From Sagittula marina (lineage in GTDB: Bacteria; Pseudomonadota; Alphaproteobacteria; Rhodobacterales; Rhodobacteraceae): DNA of 64,000 nt. Numbering within the stretch: the first letter of the stretch is position 1; the number at the start of each line of letters is the position of its first letter. Location: the NCBI RefSeq assembly GCF_014196795.1, contig NZ_JACIEJ010000002.1, forward strand, positions 62,001 through 126,000, written 5' to 3'. Below are positions 17,953 through 27,463 of this stretch, in pieces. The position numbers and the translations under genes are program-made. Under the pieces are notes generated by a model. That model searched no databases. It saw only the letters and a program-made list of their open reading frames with translations, and was not told the DNA's origin.

Positions 17953-18184
17953 TTTACACTCTCCTGAAAATCACTGTTTACAGATCAAGAAATGCCCATG
18001 AAACAAGGCGCAATTGCGTCCAAGGCGCGGACTTTTCGCGGTTTGAGAACAATCCCGGCACCTGCCCGCAGTTCGTTGCAAGCTCAGCGACTGTGACCGC
18101 CCCCCCCCCGCGCATTGGACCAAAGCCACCCAGGCCGAGCTCTTGATGCTCAAGCCGCGATATGCCCCGTGACGGATGCCCGCC

Positions 18185-18787
18185 TCAGCCCAAGGTTAGG
18201 GACACGGCAATCGCCCACATGGTCAGCCCGACCAACAGGTCCAGCACGCGCCAGGCTGCCGGACGTTTGAACACCGGCGCCAGAACCCGTGCGCCAAATC
18301 CCAGCGAAAAGAAGAAGGTGGTCGAGGCGGTCACCGCGCCAAACGTAAATGGCACCGCTTCATAGCGGGCGGAAATCGTCCCCAGCAGCACCACCGTGTC
18401 GAGGTAGACATGCGGGTTGAGCCATGTGAGCGCGAGGCAGGTCAGCACGGCTTTGCGGCGGCTCTGCGCGCCCTCCCCGGCCTCCAGCGCCTCTCCTCCC
18501 TTCCAGGCCGACCAAAGCGTCCGTGCGCCGTACCACACCAGGAAGGCCGCGCCGAAGACGCGCATCGCCAATTCCAGCCCCGGAACCGCCATCGCCAGCG
18601 CCCCGAACCCGGCCACACCTGCGGTGATCAGCAGGGCATCCGACAGCGTGCACACCAACACCACGGGCAGCACATGCTGGCGGCGCAAGCCTTGCCGCAG
18701 CACAAACGCGTTCTGCGCGCCGATGGCCATAATCAGGCTAAAGGCCAAGGCAAATCCCGGCAGGTAAGAGGACCAGATGGCCTGCAT
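18185..18787 (-). CDS. argO: LysE/ArgO family amino-acid exporter
   Basis: 200 residues with about six membrane segments. Family hallmarks are MAIGAQNAFVLRQGLRRQH near residue 20 and TWLNPHVYLDTVVLLG around residue 125, typical of the LysE superfamily ArgO branch. It exports basic amino acids (arginine, lysine) across the inner membrane. It is divergent from a LysR gene of the ArgP type (111 bases between), the standard arrangement in which ArgP activates argO. Confidence 0.93.
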   Translation of the reverse strand: MQAIWSSYLPGFALAFSLIMAIGAQNAFVLRQGLRRQHVLPVVLVCTLSDALLITAGVAGFGALAMAVPGLELAMRVFGAAFLVWYGARTLWSAWKGGEALEAGEGAQSRRKAVLTCLALTWLNPHVYLDTVVLLGTISARYEAVPFTFGAVTASTTFFFSLGFGARVLAPVFKRPAAWRVLDLLVGLTMWAIAVSLTLG

Positions 18788-18898
18788 GTCTCATGCTCCT
18801 TGTCGTCGTCGCCTGCAGGTACGCAGCACCGCTGGATTAAGCAAATTAAGGATTCTAAAACTGGTGAAGCAGCTCTAATCCAGACGAGGTCCCGCAGC

Positions 18899-19771
18899 AT
18901 GTACGATCCAGCCCAACTGGCCGCTTTGGAGGCCGTGCTTCGCCTCGGCGCCTTTGACGGGGCCGCGGCGGAGCTGGCGATCACGCCCTCAGCCGTGTCG
19001 CAACGCATCCGTGCATTGGAGGATCGCGTCGGTGCCCCCTTGGTTTTGCGGCAATCCCCCGCCCGTGCCACGCCCACCGGCGCCCGGCTGTGCCGCCACG
19101 CGCGGGAGCTGGCCCTGCTGGATGCGGCCTTGGCACAGGATCTGGGCCGCGTCGCCGAGGCCCGCGTCAGGATCGCGCTGAACGCCGACAGCCTCGACAC
19201 CTGGGCCATTCCGGCCTTGGCAGAAACGGACTTCCTGTTCGATATCGTGATCGAGGATGAAACCGCCGCGCACCACATTCTGCGCGAGGGAGAGGTGTGC
19301 GCCGCCATAACCACCCGCGCGGCGCCGCTCCAGGGATGTGATGTGCTGCCGCTCGGCGTCACGCGCTACATCGCGACCTGTGCGCCAGGCTTTGCAAAGC
19401 GATACTTCCCGGACGCCGTCACAGCCGCCACGCTGGGCAAAGCGCCGATGCTGGATTTCTCCGGCAAGGACCGCCTGCAACGGGGGTGGCTGGCGGATGT
19501 CTTTCCCGACGCCCCCGCACCTCCCGTCCATATCCTGCCCTCGACACATGGTTTCGTCACGGCATCCGTCGCAGGGCTGGGCTGGGGGCTGAATCCCCTG
19601 CCGCTGGTGGAGGACCACATTGCCAACGGCACTTTGATCGCGCTGTCGGACAGCCCGCGCGACGTGGCCTTGTATTGGCAGGTCAGCAGCCACCTCGGCC
19701 CGGCCTTGCGCCCGTTGACCAAGGCGCTGCAACGGGCGGCGCGAAACGCGCTTTTGTCGATTCCGCAATAG
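18899..19771 (+). CDS. argP: LysR-family regulator of ArgP type
   Basis: 290 residues from ATG 18899. The N-terminal winged helix-turn-helix is clear: AALEAVLRLGAFDGAAAELAI, then TPSAVSQRIRALEDRVGAPLVLR. The LysR substrate-binding domain follows. ArgP senses lysine and arginine and controls argO. The divergent position next to an argO homologue supports this assignment. The shared 111-base spacer should carry the regulator's site. It converges on yebC with a terminator between. Confidence 0.92.
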   Translation: MYDPAQLAALEAVLRLGAFDGAAAELAITPSAVSQRIRALEDRVGAPLVLRQSPARATPTGARLCRHARELALLDAALAQDLGRVAEARVRIALNADSLDTWAIPALAETDFLFDIVIEDETAAHHILREGEVCAAITTRAAPLQGCDVLPLGVTRYIATCAPGFAKRYFPDAVTAATLGKAPMLDFSGKDRLQRGWLADVFPDAPAPPVHILPSTHGFVTASVAGLGWGLNPLPLVEDHIANGTLIALSDSPRDVALYWQVSSHLGPALRPLTKALQRAARNALLSIPQ

Positions 19772-19775
19772 AAAA

Positions 19776-19801
19776 CGCGCGGCAGGCTCCCCTACCGCGC
19801 G
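19776..19801 (-). terminator. Terminator between argP and yebC
   Basis: A 7-bp GC stem CGCGCGG/CCGCGCG lies between the convergent genes. Read on the minus strand it is followed by TTTTC, suiting yebC. Confidence 0.6.
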
Positions 19802-19825
19802 CTCTTACATCCCGCCGAACCCGGT

Positions 19826-20572
19826 TCAGCCGTCGAGCTGCGCCATGACCTCATCGGACGCCTCGAAGTTGGTGGTGACGCGCTGCACGTCGTCGTCTTC
19901 TTCCAGCGCATACACCAGCTTCATCAGCGTGGTCATGCCGTCCACGTCCATCTCTGTGGTGGTGGTCGGTTTCCAGATCAGCTTTGTCGACTCGGATTCG
20001 CCAAGGTCGGCTTCCAGAGCGTTCGCCACCTCGTTCAGATCCGTGTCGGCGCAATAGATCACGTGACCATCCTCGGACGATTCCACATCCTCGGCCCCGG
20101 CCTCGATCGCCGCCATCATGATGTCGTCAGCATCGCCTGCGTCTGCCGGATAGATGATCTCGCCCTTGCGCTCGAACATGAACCCGACGGAGCCTGTCTC
20201 GCCCAGATTGCCGCCGTTCTTGGTAAAGGTCGACCGCACGGTAGAGGCGGTGCGGTTGCGGTTGTCGGTCATCGCCTCGACGATCACCGCAACACCGTTC
20301 GGGCCGTAGCCCTCGTAGCGGATCTCTTCGTATTCTTCACCCTCGCCACCGATGGCCTTCTTGATGGCGCGTTCGATGTTGTCCTTGGGCATGGACTGGC
20401 CCTTGGCTTCCTTGACTGCCAGGCGCAGGCGCGGGTTCTTTTCAGGATCGGGGTCGCCCATCTTTGCCGCGATGGTGATCTCCTTCGACAACTTGGAGAA
20501 GATTTTCGCCCGCAGTTTGTCCTGACGGCCCTTGCGGTGCTGAATGTTTGCCCATTTGGAATGGCCGGCCAT
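19826..20572 (-). CDS. yebC: YebC/PmpR family protein (TACO1-like)
   Basis: 248 residues, full family length. It starts with the signature [18 protein letters not shown] and contains [23 protein letters not shown] and [11 protein letters not shown]. Members were described as DNA-binding transcription regulators, and more recently as factors that help ribosomes through polyproline or difficult sequences, like human TACO1. The start is fixed by the conserved MAGHSKW. It is divergent from the amidotransferase gene. Confidence 0.95.
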   Translation of the reverse strand: MAGHSKWANIQHRKGRQDKLRAKIFSKLSKEITIAAKMGDPDPEKNPRLRLAVKEAKGQSMPKDNIERAIKKAIGGEGEEYEEIRYEGYGPNGVAVIVEAMTDNRNRTASTVRSTFTKNGGNLGETGSVGFMFERKGEIIYPADAGDADDIMMAAIEAGAEDVESSEDGHVIYCADTDLNEVANALEADLGESESTKLIWKPTTTTEMDVDGMTTLMKLVYALEEDDDVQRVTTNFEASDEVMAQLDG

Positions 20573-20686
20573 GATCTCGCCTCTTCGGGTAGACTGTTTG
20601 AAAATTCGCGTCTCTATAATCCATCCACGCCCCTCTTGCCAAGGCCACCCATTGCGCGACGTCCTGTCCGCGCGTAAGCCAGCGTC

Positions 20687-21421
20687 ATGGCCCGGTTTCT
20701 TCTCCTCCAGTTGCGCCCCGAAACAGAGGCGAGCGACGATGAATATCACGCGATCCTCGACAAGGGCGGTCTGCGCGAGGCGCAGGTGCACCGTCTCCAG
20801 CTCGACCGAGAGGACCTCCCCGCCACATTGGACCCGCGCGATTATGCAGGCGTGATCGTCGGCGGCGGCCCGGGCTGCGTTTCCGATCCCGCCGACACCA
20901 AGGACCCCGTCGAGGCCCGGATCGAGGCCGCCTGCCTCTCCCTGATGCCTTCGATCACCGGGCACGACCTGCCCTTCATGGGCTGCTGCTACGGTATCGG
21001 CATCCTGGCCCACCACTTGGGCGCAGAAGTGTCAAAGGCCCGCTACGGCGAACCTGTGAGCGCCGTCACCTGTACCCAGACCACAGACGGCCAGGCCGAC
21101 CCGCTGATGCGCGCCCTGCCCGCTCAGTTCGACGCATTTGTCGGACATAAGGAAGCGGTGCAGCATCTGCCCGAGGGCGCGGCGCATCTGGCCCGGGCAG
21201 ACAGCTGCCCGTACCAGGTGATCCGTCACGGGCAGAACGTCTACGCCACGCAATTCCACCCGGAGGCCGACGCCCGCGGGTTCGAAACCCGCATCCGCAT
21301 TTACCGGCACAAGGGCTACTTCCCGCCGGAGACCGCAGACGCGCTGATCGACATGTGCCGCGCGGCGGATGTGACCCATCCCGAAAAACTGCTATCGGCT
21401 TTTGTTCAACGCTATCAATGA
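20687..21421 (+). CDS. Class I glutamine amidotransferase-like protein
   Basis: 244 residues. GATase1 fold with nucleophile cysteine in [15 protein letters not shown] (near residue 104) and the His/Glu pair in TQFHPEAD (near residue 189). The oxyanion loop is [14 protein letters not shown]. It is a free-standing domain similar to GMP-synthase-like amidotransferases of the YfeJ type, with no synthetase domain nearby. The acceptor substrate is unknown. Confidence 0.88.
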   Translation: MARFLLLQLRPETEASDDEYHAILDKGGLREAQVHRLQLDREDLPATLDPRDYAGVIVGGGPGCVSDPADTKDPVEARIEAACLSLMPSITGHDLPFMGCCYGIGILAHHLGAEVSKARYGEPVSAVTCTQTTDGQADPLMRALPAQFDAFVGHKEAVQHLPEGAAHLARADSCPYQVIRHGQNVYATQFHPEADARGFETRIRIYRHKGYFPPETADALIDMCRAADVTHPEKLLSAFVQRYQ

Positions 21422-21465
21422 CCTCTCGCGACCGGCCCGGTCCCGAAAGCTCCGCCTCGTGCGTT

Positions 21466-23244
21466 TCATAACGGAAAGAACATCGGGATGAACAGCGCCG
21501 CCAGCGCCCCCATGATCAGGTTCAGCGGCAAGCCGACCTTCACGAAATCCGTAAACTTGTAGCCACCCGGCCCATAGACCAGCGTGTTGGTCTGATAGCC
21601 GATCGGCGTGGCAAAGCTCAGGCTCGCCGCCACCATCACCGCGACCACCAGTGGTCTCGGATCGACCCCGATCGCCGACCCGATGCTGACCGCAATCGGC
21701 GTCACGACCACGGCGACCGCGTTGTTCGACACCGTTTCGGTCAGCAGGCTGGTCAGCAGGTAAATCCCCCAGACCAGAGCCCAGGGCGGCATGCCGTCCA
21801 TCAGTGGCGCCACGGCGCCGGCGATCATCGACACCGCGCCGGTGTGCTCCAACGCGGCGCCCACCGCCAGCATGGCAAAGATCAGCGCCAGAAGCTGCCC
21901 TTCCACAAAGCTGAACGCCTCCTCGCTGTCGATGCAATGTCCCAGCAACACTACGGCCACAGCCACCACTGCCAGCGCAAGGATCGGCGCGATCCCCAGC
22001 GCGGCAAGCACGACGATGCCCACAAGCGCGGCCAGGGCCACCGGCGCATGCCCGCGCCGAAACGCCCGCGCGGATGGCTGTGTCACGTCCACCAGCCCCA
22101 TTTCATCAGCGAGCCGCTTGATGTCTTCCGGGTTGCCTTCGAGCAGCAGAGTGTCCCCGATCCGCACCACCAGTTCGTCCAACTGCCGCCCGATATTCTG
22201 GTTCCGCCGATGCACTGCCAGCGGATACACCCCGAACCGCCGCCGCAGACGCAGCCCGCCGAGGGAGCGGCCAACCATCTTGCAACCCGGCGTGATCAGG
22301 ACCTCGACCGTGCTGGTCTCCTTGGACGACACCTGATCCACCCGCTTCAGCGACGGGTCGCGTTGCAGCGACAAAAGCTCGGTCATCTGGGTGCGCAAGA
22401 CCACGCGGTCGCCCACCTGCAACGTCACGTTTTCAAGGTTGCGTCGCAGGGATTCATCGCCACGCACCACGTCGACCAGCCGAACCCCCTCGCGCTTGAA
22501 CAACTGCACGCTCAGAACTTCACGCCCGATCATGTTGCTCTCCGGCGGCACCACGGCTTCGGTAAAGAACTTCATCCGCGACCGATCCGACAGCATCCCC
22601 GCCATGCTCATCCGTTCCGGAAGCATCTTCGGCGCCACGAAAAACAGATAGCACATGCCCACGGACACCAGGATCAACGCCACCGGCGTGACCTCGAAGA
22701 TGCCAAAGGGCTCCAACCCCTGCGCACGCGCGACACCATCCACCAACAGGTTGGTCGACGTCCCGATCAGCGTCAGCGTGCCGCCCATGATGGCGGCGTA
22801 GCTCAGCGGGATCAAAAGCTTCGATGGCGCGATTTTCAACTGCCCGGCGATCTGCACGAAAACAGGCAGCATCACCACAACGACCGGCGTGTTGTTCATC
22901 ACCGCAGAGGCCAGAACCACAACGATCAGGATCACCGACATCCCCAGACGTGGCCGCACCGCCACCTTGCGCTGCGCATAGGCGGTGAACGCGTCCAGCG
23001 CCCCGGTCCGCACCAGCGCGCCCATGACGATGAACATCGCCGCGATGGTCCAGGGGGCCGGGTTCGACAGCACGCTCAGCGCATCGTCATACGGCAGCGC
23101 CCCGAACAACAGCAGCGCCGCGACGCCCCCGATGGCCGTGACTTCGGTTGGATACACCTCGCGGATAAAGAGCACGAACATGCCCACCACAACCGCGATG
23201 GCAACCCAGGCCTCCGCCTGTTGGCTCAAATCAATCCATCCCAT
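21466..23244 (-). CDS. SLC13-family permease with two TrkA-C domains
   Basis: 592 residues from the ATG at 23244; a TTG 12 codons earlier is less likely. The N-terminal and C-terminal transport blocks carry paired motifs: MNNTPVVVVMLPVF and IGTSTNLLVDG in the first, TETVSNNAVAVVVTPIA and TPIGYQTNTLVYGPGGY in the second. Between them (about residues 200-390) lie two TrkA-C/RCK-C domains (for example LSVQLFKREGVRLVDVVRG and LGGLRLRRRFGVYPLAVHR). This layout fits sodium-coupled dicarboxylate or sulfate carriers of the inner membrane; the substrate is not resolved. Confidence 0.9.
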   Translation of the reverse strand: MGWIDLSQQAEAWVAIAVVVGMFVLFIREVYPTEVTAIGGVAALLLFGALPYDDALSVLSNPAPWTIAAMFIVMGALVRTGALDAFTAYAQRKVAVRPRLGMSVILIVVVLASAVMNNTPVVVVMLPVFVQIAGQLKIAPSKLLIPLSYAAIMGGTLTLIGTSTNLLVDGVARAQGLEPFGIFEVTPVALILVSVGMCYLFFVAPKMLPERMSMAGMLSDRSRMKFFTEAVVPPESNMIGREVLSVQLFKREGVRLVDVVRGDESLRRNLENVTLQVGDRVVLRTQMTELLSLQRDPSLKRVDQVSSKETSTVEVLITPGCKMVGRSLGGLRLRRRFGVYPLAVHRRNQNIGRQLDELVVRIGDTLLLEGNPEDIKRLADEMGLVDVTQPSARAFRRGHAPVALAALVGIVVLAALGIAPILALAVVAVAVVLLGHCIDSEEAFSFVEGQLLALIFAMLAVGAALEHTGAVSMIAGAVAPLMDGMPPWALVWGIYLLTSLLTETVSNNAVAVVVTPIAVSIGSAIGVDPRPLVVAVMVAASLSFATPIGYQTNTLVYGPGGYKFTDFVKVGLPLNLIMGALAALFIPMFFPL

Positions 23245-23389
23245 TTCGGCTGTTCCCGCCTCGCGTATGCTGCTCGTCAAACGGACGTAGTCTGCAGTGC
23301 CATCCAGGTGGGCACAAGCGGGATGCGCAGGCGATGCCCCGGCGTGTCATCCGCTGCTGTCCGTCTGAGCATCTAGGGGCAAGCTGCCG

Positions 23390-24205
23390 TCAGGACGGTC
23401 CGCATTGCACCAGCCGCCCACCCTGGCGCACCATGGCCATGGATTTGGGTTTGCCGGTGAGATCGTCGGTCTCGATGAACACACCGGACAGCGTGGCCTC
23501 GCCCTTGGCAGGCTCGAACCGGCCTTTCGACATGCCGTTGACAAAGCGGCGCAACGGCTCGGCCGGCTCCATCCCGATCACGGAATTGTAGTCGCCGCAC
23601 ATGCCCGCGTCGGACAAGAAGGCCGTGCCCTTCGGCAGGATCTGCGCGTCGCCCGTGGGCACGTGGGTGTGCGTGCCGACCACAAGGCTTGCCCGTCCGT
23701 CGCAGAAATGGCCCATGCCCATCTTCTCGGATGTTGCCTCGCAATGCATGTCCAACACGATGGCCTGCGCCTGCCCGCCCAGCGGATGACGTTTCAACAC
23801 CTCGTCCACGGCGGCAAAGGGGCTGTCGTAATTGCGCGACATGAACACCTGGCCCAACGCCTGCACCACCAGCACCTTGCGCCCGCGCGCATCGCTGTAC
23901 ATCGCGGCACCGCGCCCCGGCGCTTGCCGGGCAAAGTTCAGCGGCCGCACGATCCGGGTGTCGCTTTCGATGTGCGTCAGCATTTCTTTCTGGTCAAACG
24001 CATGGTCGCCCAGGGTGATCACATCGGCGCCAGCCTCGAAGATCTCCTTGGCGTGGGCTGCGCTCAGCCCGTGCCCATTGGTGGTGTTCTCGGCATTCAC
24101 GATAACGAAGTCGAGTTTCCAGTCCGTCCGCAGTCCCGGCAGCCGGTCCACGATCCCCTGCCGCCCGGAGCGGCCCATTACATCGCCAAGAAAGAGTATA
24201 CGCAT
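23390..24205 (-). CDS. ymdB: YmdB-type metallophosphoesterase (TIGR00282)
   Basis: 271 residues from MRILFLGDVMG. Metal-binding motifs run in order: GDVMGRSGR, NAENTTNGHG, GDHAFDQKE, DMHCEATSEK and GTHTHVPTGDAQ. Homologues hydrolyse 2',3'-cyclic nucleotides and affect global gene expression in Bacillus. Cytosolic, no signal peptide. It lies 64 bases downstream of the FG-GAP gene on the same strand. Confidence 0.93.
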   Translation of the reverse strand: MRILFLGDVMGRSGRQGIVDRLPGLRTDWKLDFVIVNAENTTNGHGLSAAHAKEIFEAGADVITLGDHAFDQKEMLTHIESDTRIVRPLNFARQAPGRGAAMYSDARGRKVLVVQALGQVFMSRNYDSPFAAVDEVLKRHPLGGQAQAIVLDMHCEATSEKMGMGHFCDGRASLVVGTHTHVPTGDAQILPKGTAFLSDAGMCGDYNSVIGMEPAEPLRRFVNGMSKGRFEPAKGEATLSGVFIETDDLTGKPKSMAMVRQGGRLVQCGPS

Positions 24206-24269
24206 GGGCAGCAGGCCTAATGCGCCGCGCCGGAAAAGCAAAGACCCAAACGCAAGCCGGACCGCCAGT

Positions 24270-25051
24270 TTATCGGCAGTCCATGGCGGTCTTCAGGGCC
24301 GCTTCGCTGTAGGGGCCGATCCGCGCCACCTGCACCATGCCGTCAAAGTCTACGGCCACCAGATCCCGCCAGTCGCCAGAGGCCAGCACCATCTCCTGTC
24401 CCTGCCCGCAATCGCGCAGGCCACCGGCGATGAAGTCCCAGCCGATGCGATGATTGGTCAGCCCCCCTTGCGTCGCCACTTCGGTCAGCCTGCCCTCGGT
24501 GTAGCGCCAGATCCGCAAGGTCTTTGCCAGATGAGGGCGGTCGATATAGGCGATCTCCACCGCACCGTCACCGTCCAGATCCACCGCGCCGATCACCGAC
24601 AGCCACCGATTGCGCTGGCCGATGTGCGGGGTTGCCGCCACTTTGGTCCCCGTGCCGTCATAGATCGCCAGTTGCGCGCCGCGCGTCATCTGGCTTTCGA
24701 CGACGATCACTTCGGCACAGCCGTCAGGCCCCAGATCGCTGACCAAAGGCGCAATGTCCTCGAACACCCGGTCGTCAGGCAATGTCACCCGCACCCTTCG
24801 CAGGGTGCCGTCCATGTCCTCGGTCTGCAACAAAAGGCCGCCGAACTCGCCACCTCCGCCCAAGACGTTGTGACCATAGCGCGTGACCGGGTCCACATAG
24901 CGCGCCCCGGTGATACAGGGCGCGGCCTCGACCGCTGCGGCGCCCGCCACAAGCGCCAAAGCCAGACACGCGCCGCGGGTGAGCGCGTGCCAGATGCACC
25001 ACGGTTTGCGCGGCGCTTGTGCGGGCGGCCCCAAGGGAACCGCCCAGCCCA

Positions 25052-25052
<1 letters not shown>
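24270..25052 (-). CDS. Exported FG-GAP/VCBS-repeat protein
   Basis: 260 residues. An extended basic N-region is followed by a hydrophobic export segment (LALALVAGAAAVEAA, about residues 31-45). The mature part has short repeats of the FG-GAP type: LGPDGCAEVIVVES and the Ca2+-binding-like VDLDGDGAVEIAYIDR, then VAVDFDGMVQVARIG. A beta-propeller-like fold is likely. Its ATG overlaps the ferredoxin stop by one base (TGATG), so translation is coupled. Function unknown. Confidence 0.75.
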
Positions 25053-25510
<458 letters not shown>

Positions 25511-25516
25511 TCAAAT

Positions 25517-25531
25517 GTTCTATTTATGTTC
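25517..25531 (+). promoter_or_regulatory. LexA (SOS) box of the alphaproteobacterial type
   Basis: GTTC-TATTTAT-GTTC exactly matches the GTTC-N7-GTTC operator bound by alphaproteobacterial LexA. It ends two bases before the ATG of the DnaE2 remnant. imuA-imuB-dnaE2 cassettes in this class are controlled by such a box. Confidence 0.75.
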
Positions 25532-25533
25532 TC

Positions 25534-25890
25534 ATGAATTGGCCCCGTCCCCCTTCCGCCCTTCCCGCAGAGCTCCTGTCGCGTCCGCCGCTGGGGGCCC
25601 GCATCACCGTGGCCGGGCTGGTGATCCTGCGGCAACGCCCCGGCACCGCCAAGGGCGTGATTTTCCTGACGCTGGAGGATGAGACCGGCGTGGTGAACAT
25701 CATCGTCTGGCGCGCCATGTACGAACGGTTTCGCCGCGCGGTGATCGCCGGACGGATGCTGCGTGTCACCGGGCGCTTGCAGCGGGATCATGGCGTGTCC
25801 CATGTCATCGCCGAGGAGATTGAGGACATTTCGCAACTGCTCGACCGGCTGCTGGATCCCACGCTTCCACAAGGCCCGGAAATACGGTAG
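25534..25890 (+). pseudogene. dnaE2: C-terminal OB-fold remnant of error-prone DNA polymerase DnaE2
   Basis: 118 residues. Residues 19-105 match the C-terminal end of DnaE2 (ImuC): GARITVAGLVILRQRPGTAKG, FLTLEDETGVVNIIVW, ERFRRAV, and VTGRLQRDHGVSHVIAEEI followed by a leucine-rich end. The remaining ~950 residues of a DnaE2 (PHP, palm, fingers) are absent upstream, where a ferredoxin gene lies. The reading frame is intact, with an ATG two bases after a perfect SOS box. It is either a deletion scar of an imuA-imuB-dnaE2 operon or a small expressed OB-fold protein under LexA control. Confidence 0.8.
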
Positions 25891-25928
25891 CGTTTCGCCG
25901 GACAACAGGCACGAAAGAGGCCAAAGCA

Positions 25929-26540
25929 GTGACACCCAAGCCCGATACGCGCCCCGCCGCGCGTCTCGTCTGGACCGGCGCGCGCCGCCGGGCTGCCTTC
26001 TGCGCGCTGTTGTTGTCCGCCACCGCTGCCTGCACGGATGGGCCTACGAATTCCGGGCCGGACGATACGGTCTATTCCGACATACAGCCCGTCGCCTTGT
26101 CCCCCGTGCCGCTCGCCACGCCTGTCATCGCCCTTTCGGACGGACGGTGTCAGGCGCGCGAGGAAACCCCCGCCGTTTACCAACAGGTCATGGGCGAGGT
26201 CAGGGTCATTCAGGCCGAAATCGCCGAGGATGGCACGGTCGTCACGCCCGCCGTCTATCGTCGCGCGCCGGTGCCCAAGGTCGTGAGAGAACGGTCCCAA
26301 TTCATATTCGAGGCCGTCTGCGGCCACCAGTTGACGCCGGAATTCATCTCCTCCCTGCAACGTGCCTTGGCGGCCCGCGACTACTTTGCCGGCAATGTCA
26401 CCGGCCGGATTGACGCGCCAACCTCCGCCGCCATTCACCGCTACCAAAAGGAACGCGGTCTCGACAGTGCGCAGCTGTCGCTGGAAACCGCGCGCTCTCT
26501 CGGGCTGATTACGGTGGACCTCCCCGATCCAAAAGGCTGA
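25929..26540 (+). CDS. Peptidoglycan-binding-domain lipoprotein
   Basis: 203 residues. The N-terminus has an arginine-rich start, hydrophobic core AAFCALLLSATAAC and a lipobox-like end (TAAC, cysteine near residue 35), suggesting lipidation. The C-terminal ~60 residues form a peptidoglycan-binding domain type 1 (LTPEFISSLQRALAARDYF, then GRIDAPTSAAIHRYQKERGL). It probably tethers the outer membrane or an assembly to the cell wall. The middle region is unassigned. Confidence 0.78.
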   Translation: MTPKPDTRPAARLVWTGARRRAAFCALLLSATAACTDGPTNSGPDDTVYSDIQPVALSPVPLATPVIALSDGRCQAREETPAVYQQVMGEVRVIQAEIAEDGTVVTPAVYRRAPVPKVVRERSQFIFEAVCGHQLTPEFISSLQRALAARDYFAGNVTGRIDAPTSAAIHRYQKERGLDSAQLSLETARSLGLITVDLPDPKG

Positions 26541-26613
26541 CAGGGCCAGCAGATTTGCGGCTTTCCCAATGTCACCTTCTGCGCCATCGTCAGGCAACCC
26601 AAGGAGACGCCCC

Positions 26614-27405
26614 ATGACACAGACAATCACGACACAGACAATCGGATTGATCGGCAGCGGGATGCTTGGCGCGGCCATGGCACGGGGATGGCTGGACAGC
26701 GGCATCCTGACGCCAGACACCTTGCTGATTGCCACCCGGAGCGGCACCAGCGACGTGCCGGGCGTTGAGGTCGTCACCGATCCGCAGGCCCTCGTGAGCC
26801 GCTGCGATGCTCTGCTGCTCTGCGTGCCTCCGGACGCGCTGCCGAACGTGAAGATGCACGCCCCAAACCTGCCAATCCTGTCCGTCGTGGCCGGCGCCAC
26901 CCAAGACCGGCTGTCCAGCCTCTTCGGCAGCGCCCGCATCATTCGCGCCATGAGCAGCCCGGCCGCCGCCCAGCGCCTTGCCTTCTCGCCGTGGATTGCC
27001 AGCGCCGCCAGCACTGCCGCCGACCGCCAACTTGCGCAACATCTGTTCGGCGCCCTCGGCAAAGCTGCCGAAGTCACAGACGAGCACCATATCGACGTGT
27101 TTACCGCGCTGACCGGCCCGGTGCCCGGCTTCGTTGCCGCCTGCGCCGCCGCGATGTCCAACCATGCTCGATCAGAGGGCGTGCCAGAGGAAATCGCCAC
27201 CGCAGCGGTCAAACAGCTTTTCCTCGCCTCCGGCATCGCAATGACTGACGATCCCCGCGCGCCAGAGGCCTTGGTACAGGAGATGATCGACTACGCAGGC
27301 ACCACCGCCGCCGGGCTGAGCGTGCTCCGCGATGGTCCGCTGCGGAACGCACTGGCAGATGGGCTGCGCGCCGCCACACAACGGGCGAAAACGATCGCAG
27401 AATAG
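26614..27405 (+). CDS. proC: Pyrroline-5-carboxylate reductase-like oxidoreductase
   Basis: 263 residues from ATG 26614 (AAGGAG seven bases upstream). The N-terminal NAD(P)-binding fold begins IGLIGSGMLGAAMARGWLDSG. The C-terminal dimerisation domain has LTGPVPGFVAACAAAMSNHA and EMIDYAGTTAAGLSVL, related to the P5CR signature (GSGPAY...PGGTT). The signature is diverged (TGPVPGF for GSGPAYV, AGTTAAGL for PGGTTxxGL), so true proline synthesis is probable but not certain; another imino-acid reductase is possible. Confidence 0.8.
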   Translation: MTQTITTQTIGLIGSGMLGAAMARGWLDSGILTPDTLLIATRSGTSDVPGVEVVTDPQALVSRCDALLLCVPPDALPNVKMHAPNLPILSVVAGATQDRLSSLFGSARIIRAMSSPAAAQRLAFSPWIASAASTAADRQLAQHLFGALGKAAEVTDEHHIDVFTALTGPVPGFVAACAAAMSNHARSEGVPEEIATAAVKQLFLASGIAMTDDPRAPEALVQEMIDYAGTTAAGLSVLRDGPLRNALADGLRAATQRAKTIAE

Positions 27406-27415
27406 CCACGCAACG

Positions 27416-27446
27416 AAAAAAGGGCGCCCTCTCGGACGCCCCTTGT
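27416..27446 (-). terminator. Intrinsic terminator between proC-like gene and degP
   Basis: Inverted repeat GGGCG/CGCCC with a ten-base loop. On the minus strand a TTTTTT run follows, so it ends degP transcription. Some support for use in the other direction as well. Confidence 0.65.
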
Positions 27447-27463
27447 CATTTTGTGTCCAAGCT

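Noticed and set aside
21844-23376. 510-codon plus-strand frame rich in His, Gln and Arg
   Set aside because: Antisense of the SLC13 permease; composition typical of a shadow frame.
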